The notes under the pieces: model-generated
Told to the model about the DNA's origin: nothing
Seen by the model: only the letters and a program-made list of their open reading frames with translations
Database searches by the model: none
NCBI GenBank assembly: GCA_963755695.1
Contig: CAVWLB010000001.1
Span: 806,001-870,000, forward strand
Source: QHWT01 sp963755695
GTDB taxonomy: Bacteria; Acidobacteriota; Vicinamibacteria; Vicinamibacterales; 2-12-FULL-66-21
Length of the DNA: 64,000 nt
Direction of reading: 5' to 3'
Made by a program: the position numbers and the translations under genes
In this document: positions 1-11,400 of the stretch, one piece after another
How positions within the stretch are numbered: the first letter of the stretch is position 1
How the letters are laid out: each line of letters begins with the position of its first letter

Positions 1-1794
1 ATCCGTGTCGTTGGCCAGGACGTTAATGGCCAGCGCGAGGTTGGGCACTCCAGAGGCGGTGTCCGCGACCGCCACCGGTGGATCGTTCACCGGCGTGATG
101 TTGATGGTCACGTAGGCTTGCGCCGAGACGGCGCCGTTCACGCTGACGGTGTACCCGATTCCGTCGACGCCGTTGAGGTTGGGACTCGGCGTGTAGGAAA
201 TCGTTCCATCGGCCGCAACCGCGGCGGTGCCGAGACGGGGCGCCCCGACGATCGTCACGACGACAGTCGGAGGACCGAATACGATTGGTGAGCCATTCAG
301 TGTGTCGTTGGCCAAAACTGGAATCGACACAATCGGCGAATCCTCCGGAAGTGTGATGCTGTCGCTCCCGGCGACTGGGATTCCACCGCCGCTCGTTGAG
401 CCAACACCAGTGGTGACCAGCAGATCGGTCATGCCACCGTTCGCCGATTTCACCGTCACCCTCGACGGGGGCGCCGAGCGCGGCGTCTTCAGGAGTTGGC
501 CGCTCACGAGATCGCCCAGGCCGACCGCGGTCAGGACGGGTAGACCCGCTTGATCGCTGGAGACCGCTTTCACCGACAGCGAGCCGCCGCCCGCCGGATC
601 AAACAGCGCTTCGGAGATGGTTACCTCGTCGGTGACGCTGCCGTCATAGAAAGTGGGAACCACCTGACCCGTTGGATCTCTCGCGGTGTAGTCCTCGACG
701 CACACACCCGACGGAGGTGCGGTGGTGATTTGTATCTGTCCCCAGTAATCGCTGTCGGTGTTCGTCATCTGCACCAGGGTTGCTCCGGCAGGCTCGCCAA
801 GCGCGCCGCCGGCACCGGCGACGCACGGCGCAGTGTAGTAGCCGAGCACGGGCGTGACCGCCGCGGGCTTCGGGCTCGCGGGCAGCCGCGACTGGGACGT
901 CGGAAACGCCGTGGCGAACACGTCCAGTTTCGTACCGGCAGCCGTCCTCGCGTAGGTCGCTCGATTCACACTGACTTTGCCCGGGATCGTCCCGGTGAAA
1001 TAACGTCCCTGCAGCGTGAAGTCGCTCGTCTCGATCGTCCAGCCGCCGGGGCCCACGATACGAAAGTAGTTCTGAGCTGTGCCAGTCGCGTCGAGGACCG
1101 GGCTTCCGGTGGCCGGACCGAGGCGCGCGGGATCCGCGACATACAGTTTTCCCGGAACGGGTCCTGCAATCGGGGGCAGTTCAGCGCCGCCCGGTAGCGT
1201 CGACGCGGCGAGGAAAGGACCGAACCCGTTCAGAGCGCACGTGAAGTTCCCGGGGCACGCGATCCCGACGTCCTCGGTGTAGAAGAGCCTTTGTCCAGCC
1301 ACCAGGTTTGGAAACACCTTCACGCCGTACGGGTGGTACACGGTGTAGGTGCCGCTGAAGGGAAGGCTTTTGATGTTGACCCGTATGCGGGTGAAGGTGA
1401 TCTGGTCGCCCGGCACGACGGCGCCGTTGACGAACGCGCCTTCGAGCGCGAGTGTCAGGAGAGCCTTGGACGTGACCCCACCGGCGGAGTAGTTGATGCT
1501 GGCGCCCGCTGACCAGTAGAAGTGCTCGTCGAAAAACTGTGTCGGGAAGACTTCAGGTGCAACCGTGTCGGCTGGCAGCAGGAGGCACCAGCCGCCGTCG
1601 AGCTCCGCCTGATTGAGCGGCGTGCAGAATTCAGTCGCCACCCCGGTAGTGTCCTGATACCAATCGGGGTAGCCGTGGACCGGGTTGGTCGGTCCGACGC
1701 GTTCGAGTTGTGCGAGGGCCGGCACCGCACCACCGAACATCAAGAGCACGATTAGAACGCCAATGCGATTGAGCGGCGTCTTATGAAGCAACAT
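1..1794 (-). CDS. Secreted Ig-like/cadherin-like repeat protein, C-terminus off the window
   Basis: An open frame of 598 codons reads from the ATG at 1794 to base 1 without a stop, so the gene is truncated by the window edge. GAGGAAGAGG lies just before the start. Residues 1-28 form a signal peptide (LIVLLMFGG then VPALA-Q). Residues about 30-470 resemble no family I can name. From about residue 485 come tandem Ig-like units of the 'adjacent cadherin' kind, marked by PEDSP..IPVLANDT, YTPSPNLNGVD and VNDPPVAVAD followed by INVLANDTD. More repeats probably follow off-window. Role is presumably extracellular adhesion or structure; this is inference from domain type only. The upstream neighbour on the same strand is a TonB receptor 650 bp away, too far for an obvious operon. 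Confidence 0.82.
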   Translation of the reverse strand, partial: MLLHKTPLNRIGVLIVLLMFGGAVPALAQLERVGPTNPVHGYPDWYQDTTGVATEFCTPLNQAELDGGWCLLLPADTVAPEVFPTQFFDEHFYWSAGASINYSAGGVTSKALLTLALEGAFVNGAVVPGDQITFTRIRVNIKSLPFSGTYTVYHPYGVKVFPNLVAGQRLFYTEDVGIACPGNFTCALNGFGPFLAASTLPGGAELPPIAGPVPGKLYVADPARLGPATGSPVLDATGTAQNYFRIVGPGGWTIETSDFTLQGRYFTGTIPGKVSVNRATYARTAAGTKLDVFATAFPTSQSRLPASPKPAAVTPVLGYYTAPCVAGAGGALGEPAGATLVQMTNTDSDYWGQIQITTAPPSGVCVEDYTARDPTGQVVPTFYDGSVTDEVTISEALFDPAGGGSLSVKAVSSDQAGLPVLTAVGLGDLVSGQLLKTPRSAPPSRVTVKSANGGMTDLLVTTGVGSTSGGGIPVAGSDSITLPEDSPIVSIPVLANDTLNGSPIVFGPPTVVVTIVGAPRLGTAAVAADGTISYTPSPNLNGVDGIGYTVSVNGAVSAQAYVTINITPVNDPPVAVADTASGVPNLALAINVLANDTD

Positions 1795-1993
1795 GTCCCA
1801 CCTCTTCCTGCATCCTCGCGTCAGCCGAACCGCGGGAATGAAAGTGACGAATCGAGTGCGAGATCAAAAGTAGGAGGAGTCAGGCATCGTCACCATCGGG
1901 TGATGTCCCACTTGCGGTGGGGGAAAGTTACCGTTAGTCCCGCGCGGAAAACCCGGTCAGGTTGATGACGTTGAGGAGGGCGATGCGATCAGA

Positions 1994-2019
1994 AGCACAC
2001 GGATCGGGATCCGTGTGCT
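1994..2019 (-). terminator. Perfect 11-bp hairpin, possible terminator
   Basis: AGCACACGGAT at 1994-2004 pairs perfectly with 2009-2019 around a four-base loop (CGGG). Read on the minus strand it lies downstream of the TonB receptor and is followed only by TTCTG, so the T-run is weak. It could instead be a protein site or messenger end structure. Confidence 0.4.
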
Positions 2020-2185
2020 CCCGGATGATGAGCGCCGCGGTGTCGTTTAATGTTGCCGTGTCTCCAGAGGGCGGGGCGATCAGCGATTTTCGCGGTTGTA
2101 CGCGGGTCGTGTGGCGATACCGCAATCTCCACATTCGACGCCGGCCCGCGTGCGCGGATCTCCGTCAGGGAGGTAGCTGTCCTAG

Positions 2186-2401
2186 ACAATCGAAGGGTTC
2201 GAAGGAAGAGCGAAGGAATCGAAGGAGAGCCAAATCTTATCGAAGGAGAAACCCAACCCTAATCCCAAGGAAGAAACCGAAATCGACCAATCGAAGGAGA
2301 ACCATCCCAATCGAAGGAGAACCAATGTGGGTTTGGTTCCTTCGATTGAAGTATGTTTGGCTCCTTCGACTCCTTCGCTTCCCTTCGATTCCTTCGATTG
2401 T
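2186..2401. repeat. Imperfect inverted repeat built from ATCGAAGGA units
   Basis: The left half (2186-2320) is packed with the word ATCGAAGGA(GA) and variants; the right half (2333-2401) is packed with its complement TCCTTCGAT. Outer arms run from about 2186-2234 and 2356-2401. An inner hairpin pairs 2309-2325 with 2333-2347 around a 7-8-base loop, with two unpaired bases on the left. A direct copy of AATCGAAGGAGAACCA-like sequence occurs at about 2289-2304 and 2309-2324. No reading frame explains the pattern. Confidence 0.75.
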
Positions 2402-2446
2402 CGGAAACTCGGCAGCCCGGCCGTTCGCAGACCTCGACCGATGCGG

Positions 2447-4771
2447 CTAGAACCCCGTGATCAAAGCCATCCGGAACGTGCGCGGGAATCCCGGTGAGAT
2501 ATTCGTATTGCTGTCCGCGTTCAGGACGTAGGTGCGGTCGAACAGATTCTCGACGTTCGCCTGAAGGCGCAAACCTTTACGAAGCGTGAAGTATGCCGCC
2601 GCATCGGCGCGCGTATACGCAGGCAAGGTCACGGTGTTGTCGATGGCCGCGAACATGTCCGACCGGCGCGTGACGCCGACGCCGACCCCAACCTTCGGAT
2701 GAATGCTGTAGTTGTTCCACAGCGAGAACGTGTGGTGGGGAACCTGGCCCACCTGTGCGCCCGAGCGCGCCGCCGCAGTGGCGCTGGTTACGAACGCATC
2801 CTGGTAGGCGTATCCGCCGGCGATGGTCCACTGTGGCGTCACCCGGCCGTTCAGACCCAGCTCGAATCCATTCGTCCGCTGACTTCCGGTCTGTACGATG
2901 CGCGTCGGATCGTTGGGATCAATCGAGCGCGTGTTGGTACGATCGAGCCGGTAGACCGCACCGGTCACCGACAAGCCGGCCAGCGCATCCCATTTGAGAC
3001 CCACTTCGTAGTTATCGAACTTTTCAGGCTTCACCTGCTGGGTGATCGCCGTCAGCGACGAGAACTGGTCGCCAGAACTGGGTAGATACGAGACGCTGTA
3101 GCTGCCGTACACCGAGAGCGGCATCAACGGCTTGAACACGACGCCGGCCCGGGGTGACACGAGATTGTCGACGCGATCCAGCGTATCGCCGTTGCGATTG
3201 TTGTGGTATTGCAGGTCGAAGCGATCGAAACGAACGCCCCCGATCACCTGCACGTGGCGCGACAGCTCCACCAGGTCCTGCGCGTATGCGGCGGCAACGT
3301 TGGTGACGAGGTGATTGTCGGCGTCAGTGGCGTTCTGCCGGAACGTGACCGGGGTCGTCGTTGTCGGACTGTCGAACGGCACCAGGATCGACGACGATTC
3401 GTTGTTGAAGAATCCCGAGTTGCGGAAGTTGTCGGTGACCTGATGCCCGAATTCGGCGCCTGCCAGCAGGGTGTGCCGCAGCGCGCCGGTGGCAAGGAGA
3501 TAGGTGGCGTCGGTCTGGTTGAAGACATTCACCCGGTCGGTGGCGTTGTTGTAAGCGGTCAAGGCGACCTGCGTTCCGTCCAGGGATGCCGCGCCGGGAA
3601 CATAGTTCTGGTAGGCGCGATCGTAGCCACCGACGAGCGTCCGATTGCGCAGATTGACCTCACCGATCCGCCGCTCCAGCGTTGCCGAGGCGAGATGGAC
3701 ATCGGCCCGGACGTGACTGTCGGAAGGATTGCCGTAGTAGGTCGAGATCGGCACATCGGCAGGCTTTCCCTGATACGACGTGATGCCGCGATCCGCGACC
3801 CGCGTGTCGTGCAGATATTCGTAGCCGATGGTGATCTTGGTACGGCTGTCGGGAACGAAGGTCAACGTCGGGTTGATGCCGACGCGCTGCAGGTCCACGA
3901 ACTGACGAAAGCTGTCCGAGTCTTCGAACATCCCATTCAGCCGGATGGCCACCGAGCCTGAAAGCGGCTGATCCACATCGGCCGTGACCCGCCTGTTGCC
4001 ATACTCGCCGCCCTGCACCGTGAATTCCCGAAGCGGCTGGAACATCGGCTGCTTGATCACCCGGTTGATCACGCCGCCCCCGCCGCCGCGTCCGAACATC
4101 ATCGCGTTGGGCCCCTTGAGCGCCTCGAACCGATCGAGGTTGTAGAGGTCCCGGTAGTACTGCACGTCGTCGCGCACGCCGTCGACGAAGAAATCCGCCG
4201 ATGAACTGTTGCCGCGAATCACCACCTGATCGCGATTGTTCTCCCCCTGGTGGTAGGTGATCCCGGGGACGTAACGCACGACGTCGCCGACGTTCATCAT
4301 CAATTGATCTTTGATGAGTTCCTTCGACACGACGCTGATCGATTGGGGCACGTCGCGAAGCGGCGTCGGTATCTTGGTGGCGCTACTGACGATTGTCGTG
4401 CCGTAGTCCGCCTGGGCGCTGACGCTGACACTCTCCTCGACACCGGCGACCTGAAGAACGAACTCGCGCCGTTCGCCGGGATCGCCAACCGCGTTGATTC
4501 GATGTGTCACCTCGACGAAACCGGCGGCGGAGATCTTGATCGTGTACCCGTCGGATTCGAGCAGCAGGGTGAAGTTGCCCCCCGAATCGCTGACCGTCGA
4601 AGCGGTTGGCCCTTGATGATCGGGCACGGCCGTGACCCGGGCGCCGGGAAGAGGACTCCGGCTCGAATCGAGAACCTTCCCGTTCAGCGTGAATCGCACT
4701 TCGTCAGCGTGCGCGCCCCGCAGGGGACAGAAGAGGAACGAGACGAGGAGAGTCAACAACAGCCGACGCAT
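2447..4771 (-). CDS. TonB-dependent siderophore-type outer-membrane receptor
   Basis: 774 residues, a full-length receptor. Residues 1-22 are a signal peptide (LLLTLLVSFLF..AHA). Residues about 27-105 are a carboxypeptidase-like regulatory beta-sandwich (GKVLDSSRSPLPGARVTA, then TVSDSGGNFTL), an N-terminal extension common in Bacteroidota and Acidobacteriota receptors. The plug domain follows (about 125-240) with DVPQSISVVS, VRYVPGI, VVIRGNSSS and DRFEALKGPNAMMFGRGGGGGVIN. The rest is the 22-strand barrel, ending in the typical terminal aromatic (ALITGF). The VPQSISVVS/RGN pattern is that of catecholate/ferric-siderophore receptors of the Fiu type, so the cargo is probably an iron chelate. 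No TonB/ExbBD genes lie nearby and no clear Fur box is seen. A weak promoter and a palindrome lie upstream. Confidence 0.93.
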   Translation of the reverse strand: MRRLLLTLLVSFLFCPLRGAHADEVRFTLNGKVLDSSRSPLPGARVTAVPDHQGPTASTVSDSGGNFTLLLESDGYTIKISAAGFVEVTHRINAVGDPGERREFVLQVAGVEESVSVSAQADYGTTIVSSATKIPTPLRDVPQSISVVSKELIKDQLMMNVGDVVRYVPGITYHQGENNRDQVVIRGNSSSADFFVDGVRDDVQYYRDLYNLDRFEALKGPNAMMFGRGGGGGVINRVIKQPMFQPLREFTVQGGEYGNRRVTADVDQPLSGSVAIRLNGMFEDSDSFRQFVDLQRVGINPTLTFVPDSRTKITIGYEYLHDTRVADRGITSYQGKPADVPISTYYGNPSDSHVRADVHLASATLERRIGEVNLRNRTLVGGYDRAYQNYVPGAASLDGTQVALTAYNNATDRVNVFNQTDATYLLATGALRHTLLAGAEFGHQVTDNFRNSGFFNNESSSILVPFDSPTTTTPVTFRQNATDADNHLVTNVAAAYAQDLVELSRHVQVIGGVRFDRFDLQYHNNRNGDTLDRVDNLVSPRAGVVFKPLMPLSVYGSYSVSYLPSSGDQFSSLTAITQQVKPEKFDNYEVGLKWDALAGLSVTGAVYRLDRTNTRSIDPNDPTRIVQTGSQRTNGFELGLNGRVTPQWTIAGGYAYQDAFVTSATAAARSGAQVGQVPHHTFSLWNNYSIHPKVGVGVGVTRRSDMFAAIDNTVTLPAYTRADAAAYFTLRKGLRLQANVENLFDRTYVLNADSNTNISPGFPRTFRMALITGF

Positions 4772-4813
4772 GAGCGCTACTCCGTGACCCGGTTGCGCCG
4801 ACTTCGTCTCGTC

Positions 4814-4842
4814 CGTAAAATGACAAACGTCGGACTGGTCAA
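4814..4842 (-). promoter_or_regulatory. Possible sigma-70 promoter for the TonB receptor
   Basis: Read on the minus strand, TTGACC (4842-4837) is followed after 17 bases by TTTACG (4819-4814), about 43 bases before the receptor start. The -35 fits well; the -10 matches the consensus poorly. Confidence 0.3.
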
Positions 4843-4978
4843 GCGCAAGAGCGGTTGATAAGGTCTGCCCAGACCGGGTTCGATGGCCCGCCGGTGTTGC
4901 CGCACCAGGCGGGCATTTTCATCTTGGCCGGGCCAGCCAGCGTAGGCCAATCCAGCCAAAACCTTCCGTAGGATAAAT

Positions 4979-4995
4979 CCGACCAAATTGGTCGG
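4979..4995. promoter_or_regulatory. 17-bp palindrome, TetR-operator-like
   Basis: CCGACCAA-A-TTGGTCGG is a perfect dyad with one central base, the size and style bound by TetR-family repressors. A related half, CGGACTGGTC, lies at 4831-4840 over the candidate receptor promoter. No regulator gene is adjacent, so the partner is unknown. Confidence 0.35.
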
Positions 4996-5488
4996 TCAAG
5001 ACCTGAGTTGTAATTTTCTTGTCATCCTGACCGGAAAAGCCGCGCCGTTGGTGACCTTCCTTGCGATTCCGCCGCGCATGCGAGGCGGTGATCCTCTACA
5101 GGATTCCTCGAGGCCCGACAACCGCCAGCGATTAGCCGCCGACGCACATTCAGTTGGCGCGCCGCGCACGAAAGGTTGCTCGTGATCGCTTGGCGCCGGT
5201 TTGGCAGATGACCAAGATCGTCTCGTCCGTTGGAACTGATTGGTGTTCGAGGCGACGCAGGCGAAAGCGTGAAAGTCGCCGGACACGAAAAGGAATATAT
5301 CGAGCCGGTGCATCGAAATAGATCACTGCGGTGAAAGTCATTCTGCAATCGCGTACTGCGCACCAGCATCCCGGCTAGGACCTTGGTACCTGTTCATTGC
5401 TTGCGGGAGACAGAATTCCACCGCAGCGCGGACTAATGCCTCATTCCCCCTCGCGAGTTCGGGCGAAAGGATTGCAGTTCCGTGGGTC

Positions 5489-8400
5489 ATGTCTACTCGC
5501 GCGTACACGACCTCAGCGACGGCATCGAGTTCTCGAATGGCGAGACTTCTCGTCATCGGACTTGCGCTGTCGGTTGCGACCTTCGCCACCCGACTGCCGG
5601 TCATCTCGGCATCGGACCCGGCGCGCACGGCTGGTGCTGAAGCAGGTGTCGCAGCTCTTTCGTCTCGACCCGGAACGCCTGCGGCAGCGACGCCCGCGTC
5701 GAGAGCCGGCAAAGCCGCTCTCGGTGCGCAGGCAATCAGTCGCCTGCCCGTATCCATTGGCGATCAGATCGCCGGGACGTTCGACGACGCGACCGGGCAT
5801 TCGGCGCAATCGCATCTCGTGTACGCGGCGAATTCGCGCGTCTGGTGGCTGTTCACCCTGACATCCACCGCGGATTCGGAAGGCGGAGCGAACCACTTCG
5901 TCAAGTCGTTCCGTTCGTCGGGTCCGGACCTCGCCACCGCCACGTGGACGCCCGGTGCGAGACAGTCCGGCAGTGCCGGCCGGCTCACCGAACCAGAGCC
6001 TCGGCGGCGGCCGATCGCTTGGTATTGCATATCTGAACAACAGTCCGGTCGACGTCATTCATGCCGACATCAGCATGGCGTTCGACGGCCAGGACGGCCG
6101 CACCGGGCACATCCGCGCGGTGGTGACCGGCACGTCGATCACCTGGGCGTCCTGGAATTTCTTCGACGAGGGTGCAGCCACCTGGACGCTGCCCCGCGCC
6201 AACACCATCGGCGTGTCCACCGGAAAGTTCATCCACACCGGCGGTCCGATCCTCCAGCAGGAAGTGGACGCGAACGCGCGCAAGTCCAATAACGCCGATA
6301 CCGGCAGTTCCTGGACGAGCGGGTTTTCGCTTCCAGCGGTGATCGACGGATCGATGCTGAATCAGGACAACGCCCTGGCCTTTGCGCCGCTGGCGAACAA
6401 CGTGATGCTCGCCGTGTACGACAACGGCCAGAACGTCGAGCCGAACCAGACGAATCTTCGCTACAAACGTTCCAACGCCAATGGTGTGTGGCCCGGCATC
6501 ACGGTCGGATCGCAGCTGGGGGGCGACGGCAACGTCTTCGCGACCAACGCGGTCATCAATCAGAACGACTGGGCGCTGGTCCCGGTCAGCACCAGCCAGA
6601 TCTTCGTGTTCCGACGCAAGGCGAACGGGACCGGGGTCGACGCGGCGTCGTACAACGTCGCCAGCCAACAACTGGTCGTCGATGTCGCCGGCGCCGCCGG
6701 CGTTTGGCGTGGGCCAGTCGTTCAAGTCCGGCGCTGGGCTGTTTGGCACAACGGACGGAACCAGCGTCTGGCTCTGCGCGATCAACACCGACGTGGCGAA
6801 TTCAGTCCTGTGTACGACGGTTCGACGGTACCGCCTGGACGCCATGGTCGACGGTTGCCGGCACCGAGATCGGCATCCAGAACCGCAACTACATTTCCGG
6901 CTCTCCCGTGGTTGGCAACAACCAGATCGGCTTGATTTGGACCGAAGGCAAGTCGCTCTACGACGTCATGGTGTACTCGTTTGCCGCGTCTCCCGACGTC
7001 AAGGCGCCGGCGGTCTCGATGACGACGCCATTGGACGGCGCCACCGTAAGCGGCACGATTCCGGTTTCGGCCGGCGCATCCGACAACGCTGGTGTTGCCG
7101 GCGTGCAGTTCCGCCTCGATGGCGCGGACCTTGGCGCGGAGGTCACGGCCGCTCCATACACGACGCAGTGGAATACGGCGACCGCTGCCAATGGCGCGCA
7201 CGTCCTCACAGCGATCGCGCGTGACGAGGCCGGCAATACCGCCACGGCGGCAGAAGTTTCGGTGACCGTCGCGAATATCCAGACGCCGATCATCACCTGG
7301 CCGACGCCGCAGAAGATTGGCCGCGGGAACACCACTCGGTCCAACACAATTGAATGCGCGGGCGAATACGACAGGCACGTTCGCGTATACGCCGCCGGCT
7401 GGCACCGTGCTGCCCATTGGCCCGGGCCAGGTTCTCTCGGTGCTGTTCACGCCAACTGACCCGGCGTCGTTCACGACCGCGACCGCAAGCGTCAGGATCG
7501 ATGTCGTCAACCTGGTTCCCGACGTCGTCGGTCTGACGCGGACCGCGGCCACCACCTCAATAGTGGCCGCCGGGCTGGCGCTCGGGACGGTCACGCAGGC
7601 ATCGAGTGCGACCGTACCATCTGGTTCCGTGATCAGCCAGAGTCCCACGGCCGGCACCCAGGTCGCGGCGAACTCGGCCGTGAATCTCGTCGTGTCGTCC
7701 GGACCACCTCAGATTTCGGTGCCCACCGTCGTCGGTCTGACCCAGGTGGCGGCCACGGCAGCGATCACCAATGCGGGCTTCGTCCTCGGCGCCGTCACCA
7801 CGGCAACGAGCGCGACGGTCCCGTCTGGATCGGTCATCAGTCAGACGCCGTCGGCAGGTTCGCAGGCGGCGACTGGCAGTGCCGTCGCGATCGTGGTGTC
7901 GTCTGGTCCGCCTCAGGTCTCCGTTCCGGCTGTCGTCGGTCTCACACAGGCAGCGGCAACGACGGCGATCACGAATGCCGGGCTGACTGTCGGCGCCGTG
8001 ACCACGGCGTCGAGCGCGACGGTTCCGGCAGGCTCCGTCACCAGTCAGACGCCGGCGGCAAATACCCAGGTGGCCAGCGGGAGTGCGGTTGCGCTCGTCG
8101 TGTCGTCAGGCCCGCCGCAGGTGCAGGTGCCAAATGTCGTGGGTCTGACCCAGACCGCGGCGACCGGCGCGATTACCAGCGCCGGCCTCAAGCTCGGCGC
8201 GGTGACAACCGCGTCGAGCACAACGGTGCCGTCCGGATCGGTGATCAGTCAGACGCCCGTGGCCGGCACGCAGGTCACGAGCGGCAGCACCGTCGCGCTT
8301 CGTCGTTTCATCCGGTCCGCCGCAGGTCGCGGTGCCGAGCGTCGTTGGTCTCACGCAGGCCGCTGCGACAACCGCGATCACCAGCGCAGGGCTGACGGTG

Positions 8401-11400
8401 GGTGCGGTCACGACCGCCTCGAGCACGACGGTTCCGTCCGGATCGGTAATCAGTCAGACGCCCGTGGCCGGCACGCAGGTCACGAGTGGCAGTGCCGTCG
8501 CCCTGGTTGTTTCATCGGGTCCGCCGCAGGTCGCGGTACCGAACGTCGTCGGCCTCACGCAAACAGCCGCGGGTAGCGCGATCACCAGCGCCGGGCTGAC
8601 GGTGGGAGCCGTCACGACGGCGCCGAGCACGACGGTGCCGTCCGGATCAGTCATTAGTCAAACGCCTGCGCCCGGGACGCAGGTCACGAGCGGCAGCGCC
8701 GTTGCGCTCGTTGTTTCATCGGGTCTGCCACAAGTCGCGGTGCCGAGCGTCGTTGGTCTCACCCAGGCCGCTGCGACCACCGCGATCACGAATGCAGGCC
8801 TGACCCTTGGTGCGGTCACTACGGCGTCGAGTACGACGGTGCCGTCTGGGTCGGTGATCAGTCAAACGCCAGCGGCCGGGACGCAGGTCACGAGCGGCAG
8901 TACCGTGGCACTCGTTGTTTCATCGGGTCTGCCACAAGTCGCGGTGCCGAGCGTCGTTGGTCTCACCCAGGCCGCTGCGACAACCGCGATCACGAATGCG
9001 GGCCTGACCCTTGGTGCGCTCACTACGGCGTCGAGTACAACGGTGCCGTCTGGGTCGGTGATCAGTCAAACGCCAGCGGCCGGGACGCAGGTCACCAGCG
9101 GCAGTACCGTGGCACTCGTTGTTTCATCGGGTCTGCCACAAGTCGCGGTGCCGAGCGTCGTTGGTCTCACCCAGGCCGCTGCGACAACCGCGATCACGAA
9201 TGCGGGCCTGACCCTTGGTGCGGTCACTACGGCGTCGAGCACGACGGTGCCGTCGGGATCGGTGATTGGTCAAACGCCGTCAGCAGGGACGCAGGTCGCG
9301 AGCGGCAGCGCCGTCGCGCTTGTCGTTTCTTCCGGCCCGGCACAGGTCACCGTGCCGAACGTCGTTGGTCTTGCGCAGGCGGCGGCGACCAATTCGATAC
9401 TGAGCGCAGGCCTCACGTTGAATTCCGTGACAACGACGCCGAGCGCGATCGTTGCAGCCGGACTGGTCATCAGTCAAACACCGGTTGCGGGAGCCCAGGT
9501 TCCGGCCACGACCTCGGTCAATCTGGTCATCTCGTCCGGCCCGCCGCTCGTGTCTGTTCCGAACGTCGTCGGCCTGACGCAAGCGGCCGCTTCAACTGCC
9601 ATCACCAACGCGGGCCTCACTGTCGGAGCGATAACCACCGCGTCGAGCACCATCGTTCCGGCCGGAGCCGTCATCGAACAGAGCCCGGTGGCGACTACGC
9701 CGGTTGTCGCTGGCAGCGCCCTGGCACTGCTCGTCTCTTCAGGGCCGCCGGCGCCCGCGGCGCTCACGATTGACAACACGATCTCCGTTGATGGATCCGG
9801 CACGCTGACGACCCCGCCGTTCAGCACCAAGGCGGGTGATGAGATGCTCCTGCTCTTCGCCACTTCGATGGGGCCGACCTCCTTGTCGTTGAAGCAGTCG
9901 CTGGCGATTTCCGGGGCCGGACTCGACTGGACGCTCGTCAATCGCGTCAATTCACAGTTCGGCACTGCGGAAGTCTGGAGGGCGTACGCGTCGGCGCCAC
10001 TGGTGAATGCCACCGTCACCTCGGTGCAGAGCCTTACGGTCGCGGGCGGCTTCCATCAATCCTTGACGCTCATCGCGTTCCAGGGCGCCGGCGGCACGGG
10101 GGCCATCGGAGCCGCCAGTGCGATGTTCGGGGCGACAATCGGATCGCTCACGACGACTCGGCCAGGCTCGTTGGTGTACGGCGTGGCCAATGATTCCGCA
10201 CGCGCCGCCGCTCGCACGATGGGCCCGAATCAGACGATGGTGCATCAGTGGATCGACACGCTCGGCGCCTCCACGTTCTGGGTTCAGGCGCTCTCCGCGC
10301 CAGTCGACGCTGCCGGATCCGTCGCGACGATCAGCGACGTGACGCCGACGAGCGATCGATGGAACCTGGCGACGGTCGAGATCCTGGTCGGGAGCACCGC
10401 AGCCAGTCCGACTGTTCCAAACGTGGTTGGCCTCACGCAGACCACGGCCACGACCACGTTGACCGACGCGGGATTCATCGTCGGTGACGTGACGACGGCG
10501 TCGAGCACCACGGTGCCGTCCGGCATCGTGCTGAGCCAGACGCCTGCTGCCTTCGCCCGGGCGGCGAGCGGCAGCGCAGTCGCAATCGTCGTGTCATCCG
10601 GTCCGGCGAAGGTCGCGGTACCGAGCGTCGTAGGGGTTACGCAGGCGGCGGCCACGACGGCGATCACAAACGCGGGACTTGTCGTCGGAAGCGTGTCGAC
10701 TGCCTCGAGCACGACCGTGCCGTCCGGCTCCGTCATCAGTCAAACGCCCGCGGCAGCCACGCAGGTTGCGACCGGCAGCTCGGTGTCCTTCGTCGTGTCG
10801 ACTGGAGCGCCGCAAGTTGCCGTGCCGAACGTCGTCGGCCTCACTCAGGCCGCGGCGGCAACCGCAATCGCGAACTCGGGGCTCGTGGTAGGCGGCATCA
10901 CGACCGAGCCGAGTACGACGGTGCCGGCCGGGTCGGTTACCAGTCAGACGCCCACGGCGGCCACGCAGGTTTCGACTGGCAGTTCAGTATCGCTGGTCGT
11001 GTCTTCCGGCTCGCCGCAGGTCGTCGTGCCAAACCTCGTCGGCCTGACTCAAGCCGGCGCAGCCAGCGCCTTGGCGGGTGTGGGCCTGTCGCTCGGCAGC
11101 CTCACGAGCGCCCCGAGCACGACGGTGCCGATCGGATCCGTGATCAGTCAGACGCCAATTGCCGGTGCGACGCTGTTACCCGGCAGCACGGTGGATATCG
11201 TGATCTCGGAAGGACAGGCGTCGGGAACGCCGGAGGTCGATATAACGGTGGCGGCCGATGGTGATGGCACCGTGACGACACCAGCATTCAGCACGACCGG
11301 AAGCGACGAACTGCTGGTTGCATTCGCGTCATCCGACGGGCCGAGCATTTTCACGAGACAGACCGTGAACATCACGGGCGCCGGACTGGTGTGGACACTG

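Larger units (their letters stand above)
1795..2446. other. Gene-poor intergenic region with hairpin and GAAGGA repeats
   Basis: No convincing gene is seen in these 652 bases; the short open frames overlap each other on both strands and lack ribosome sites. The region holds a perfect hairpin at 1994-2019 and an inverted-repeat block at 2186-2401, both listed separately. It lies downstream of the TonB receptor and upstream of the Ig-like protein, both on the minus strand. Confidence 0.6.
4772..5488. other. Intergenic region between divergent genes
   Basis: I see no credible gene in these 717 bases. They separate the leftward TonB receptor from the rightward PASTA gene. Contents: the promoter-like pair above; a GC hairpin at 4886-4914 (GCCCGCC..GGCGGGC) followed on the plus strand by ATTTTC, terminator-like but with no gene to terminate; and a 17-base palindrome at 4979-4995. 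Confidence 0.5.

Noticed and set aside
4886..4920. GC hairpin with short T-run taken as a plus-strand terminator
   Set aside because: Shape is acceptable but there is no plus-strand gene upstream to terminate, so it is only mentioned within the intergenic entry.
7515..11229. Regular repeats considered as a CRISPR array
   Set aside because: The period is 204 bases, repeats are coding and divergent, there are no unique spacers, and the translation is clearly PASTA domains.
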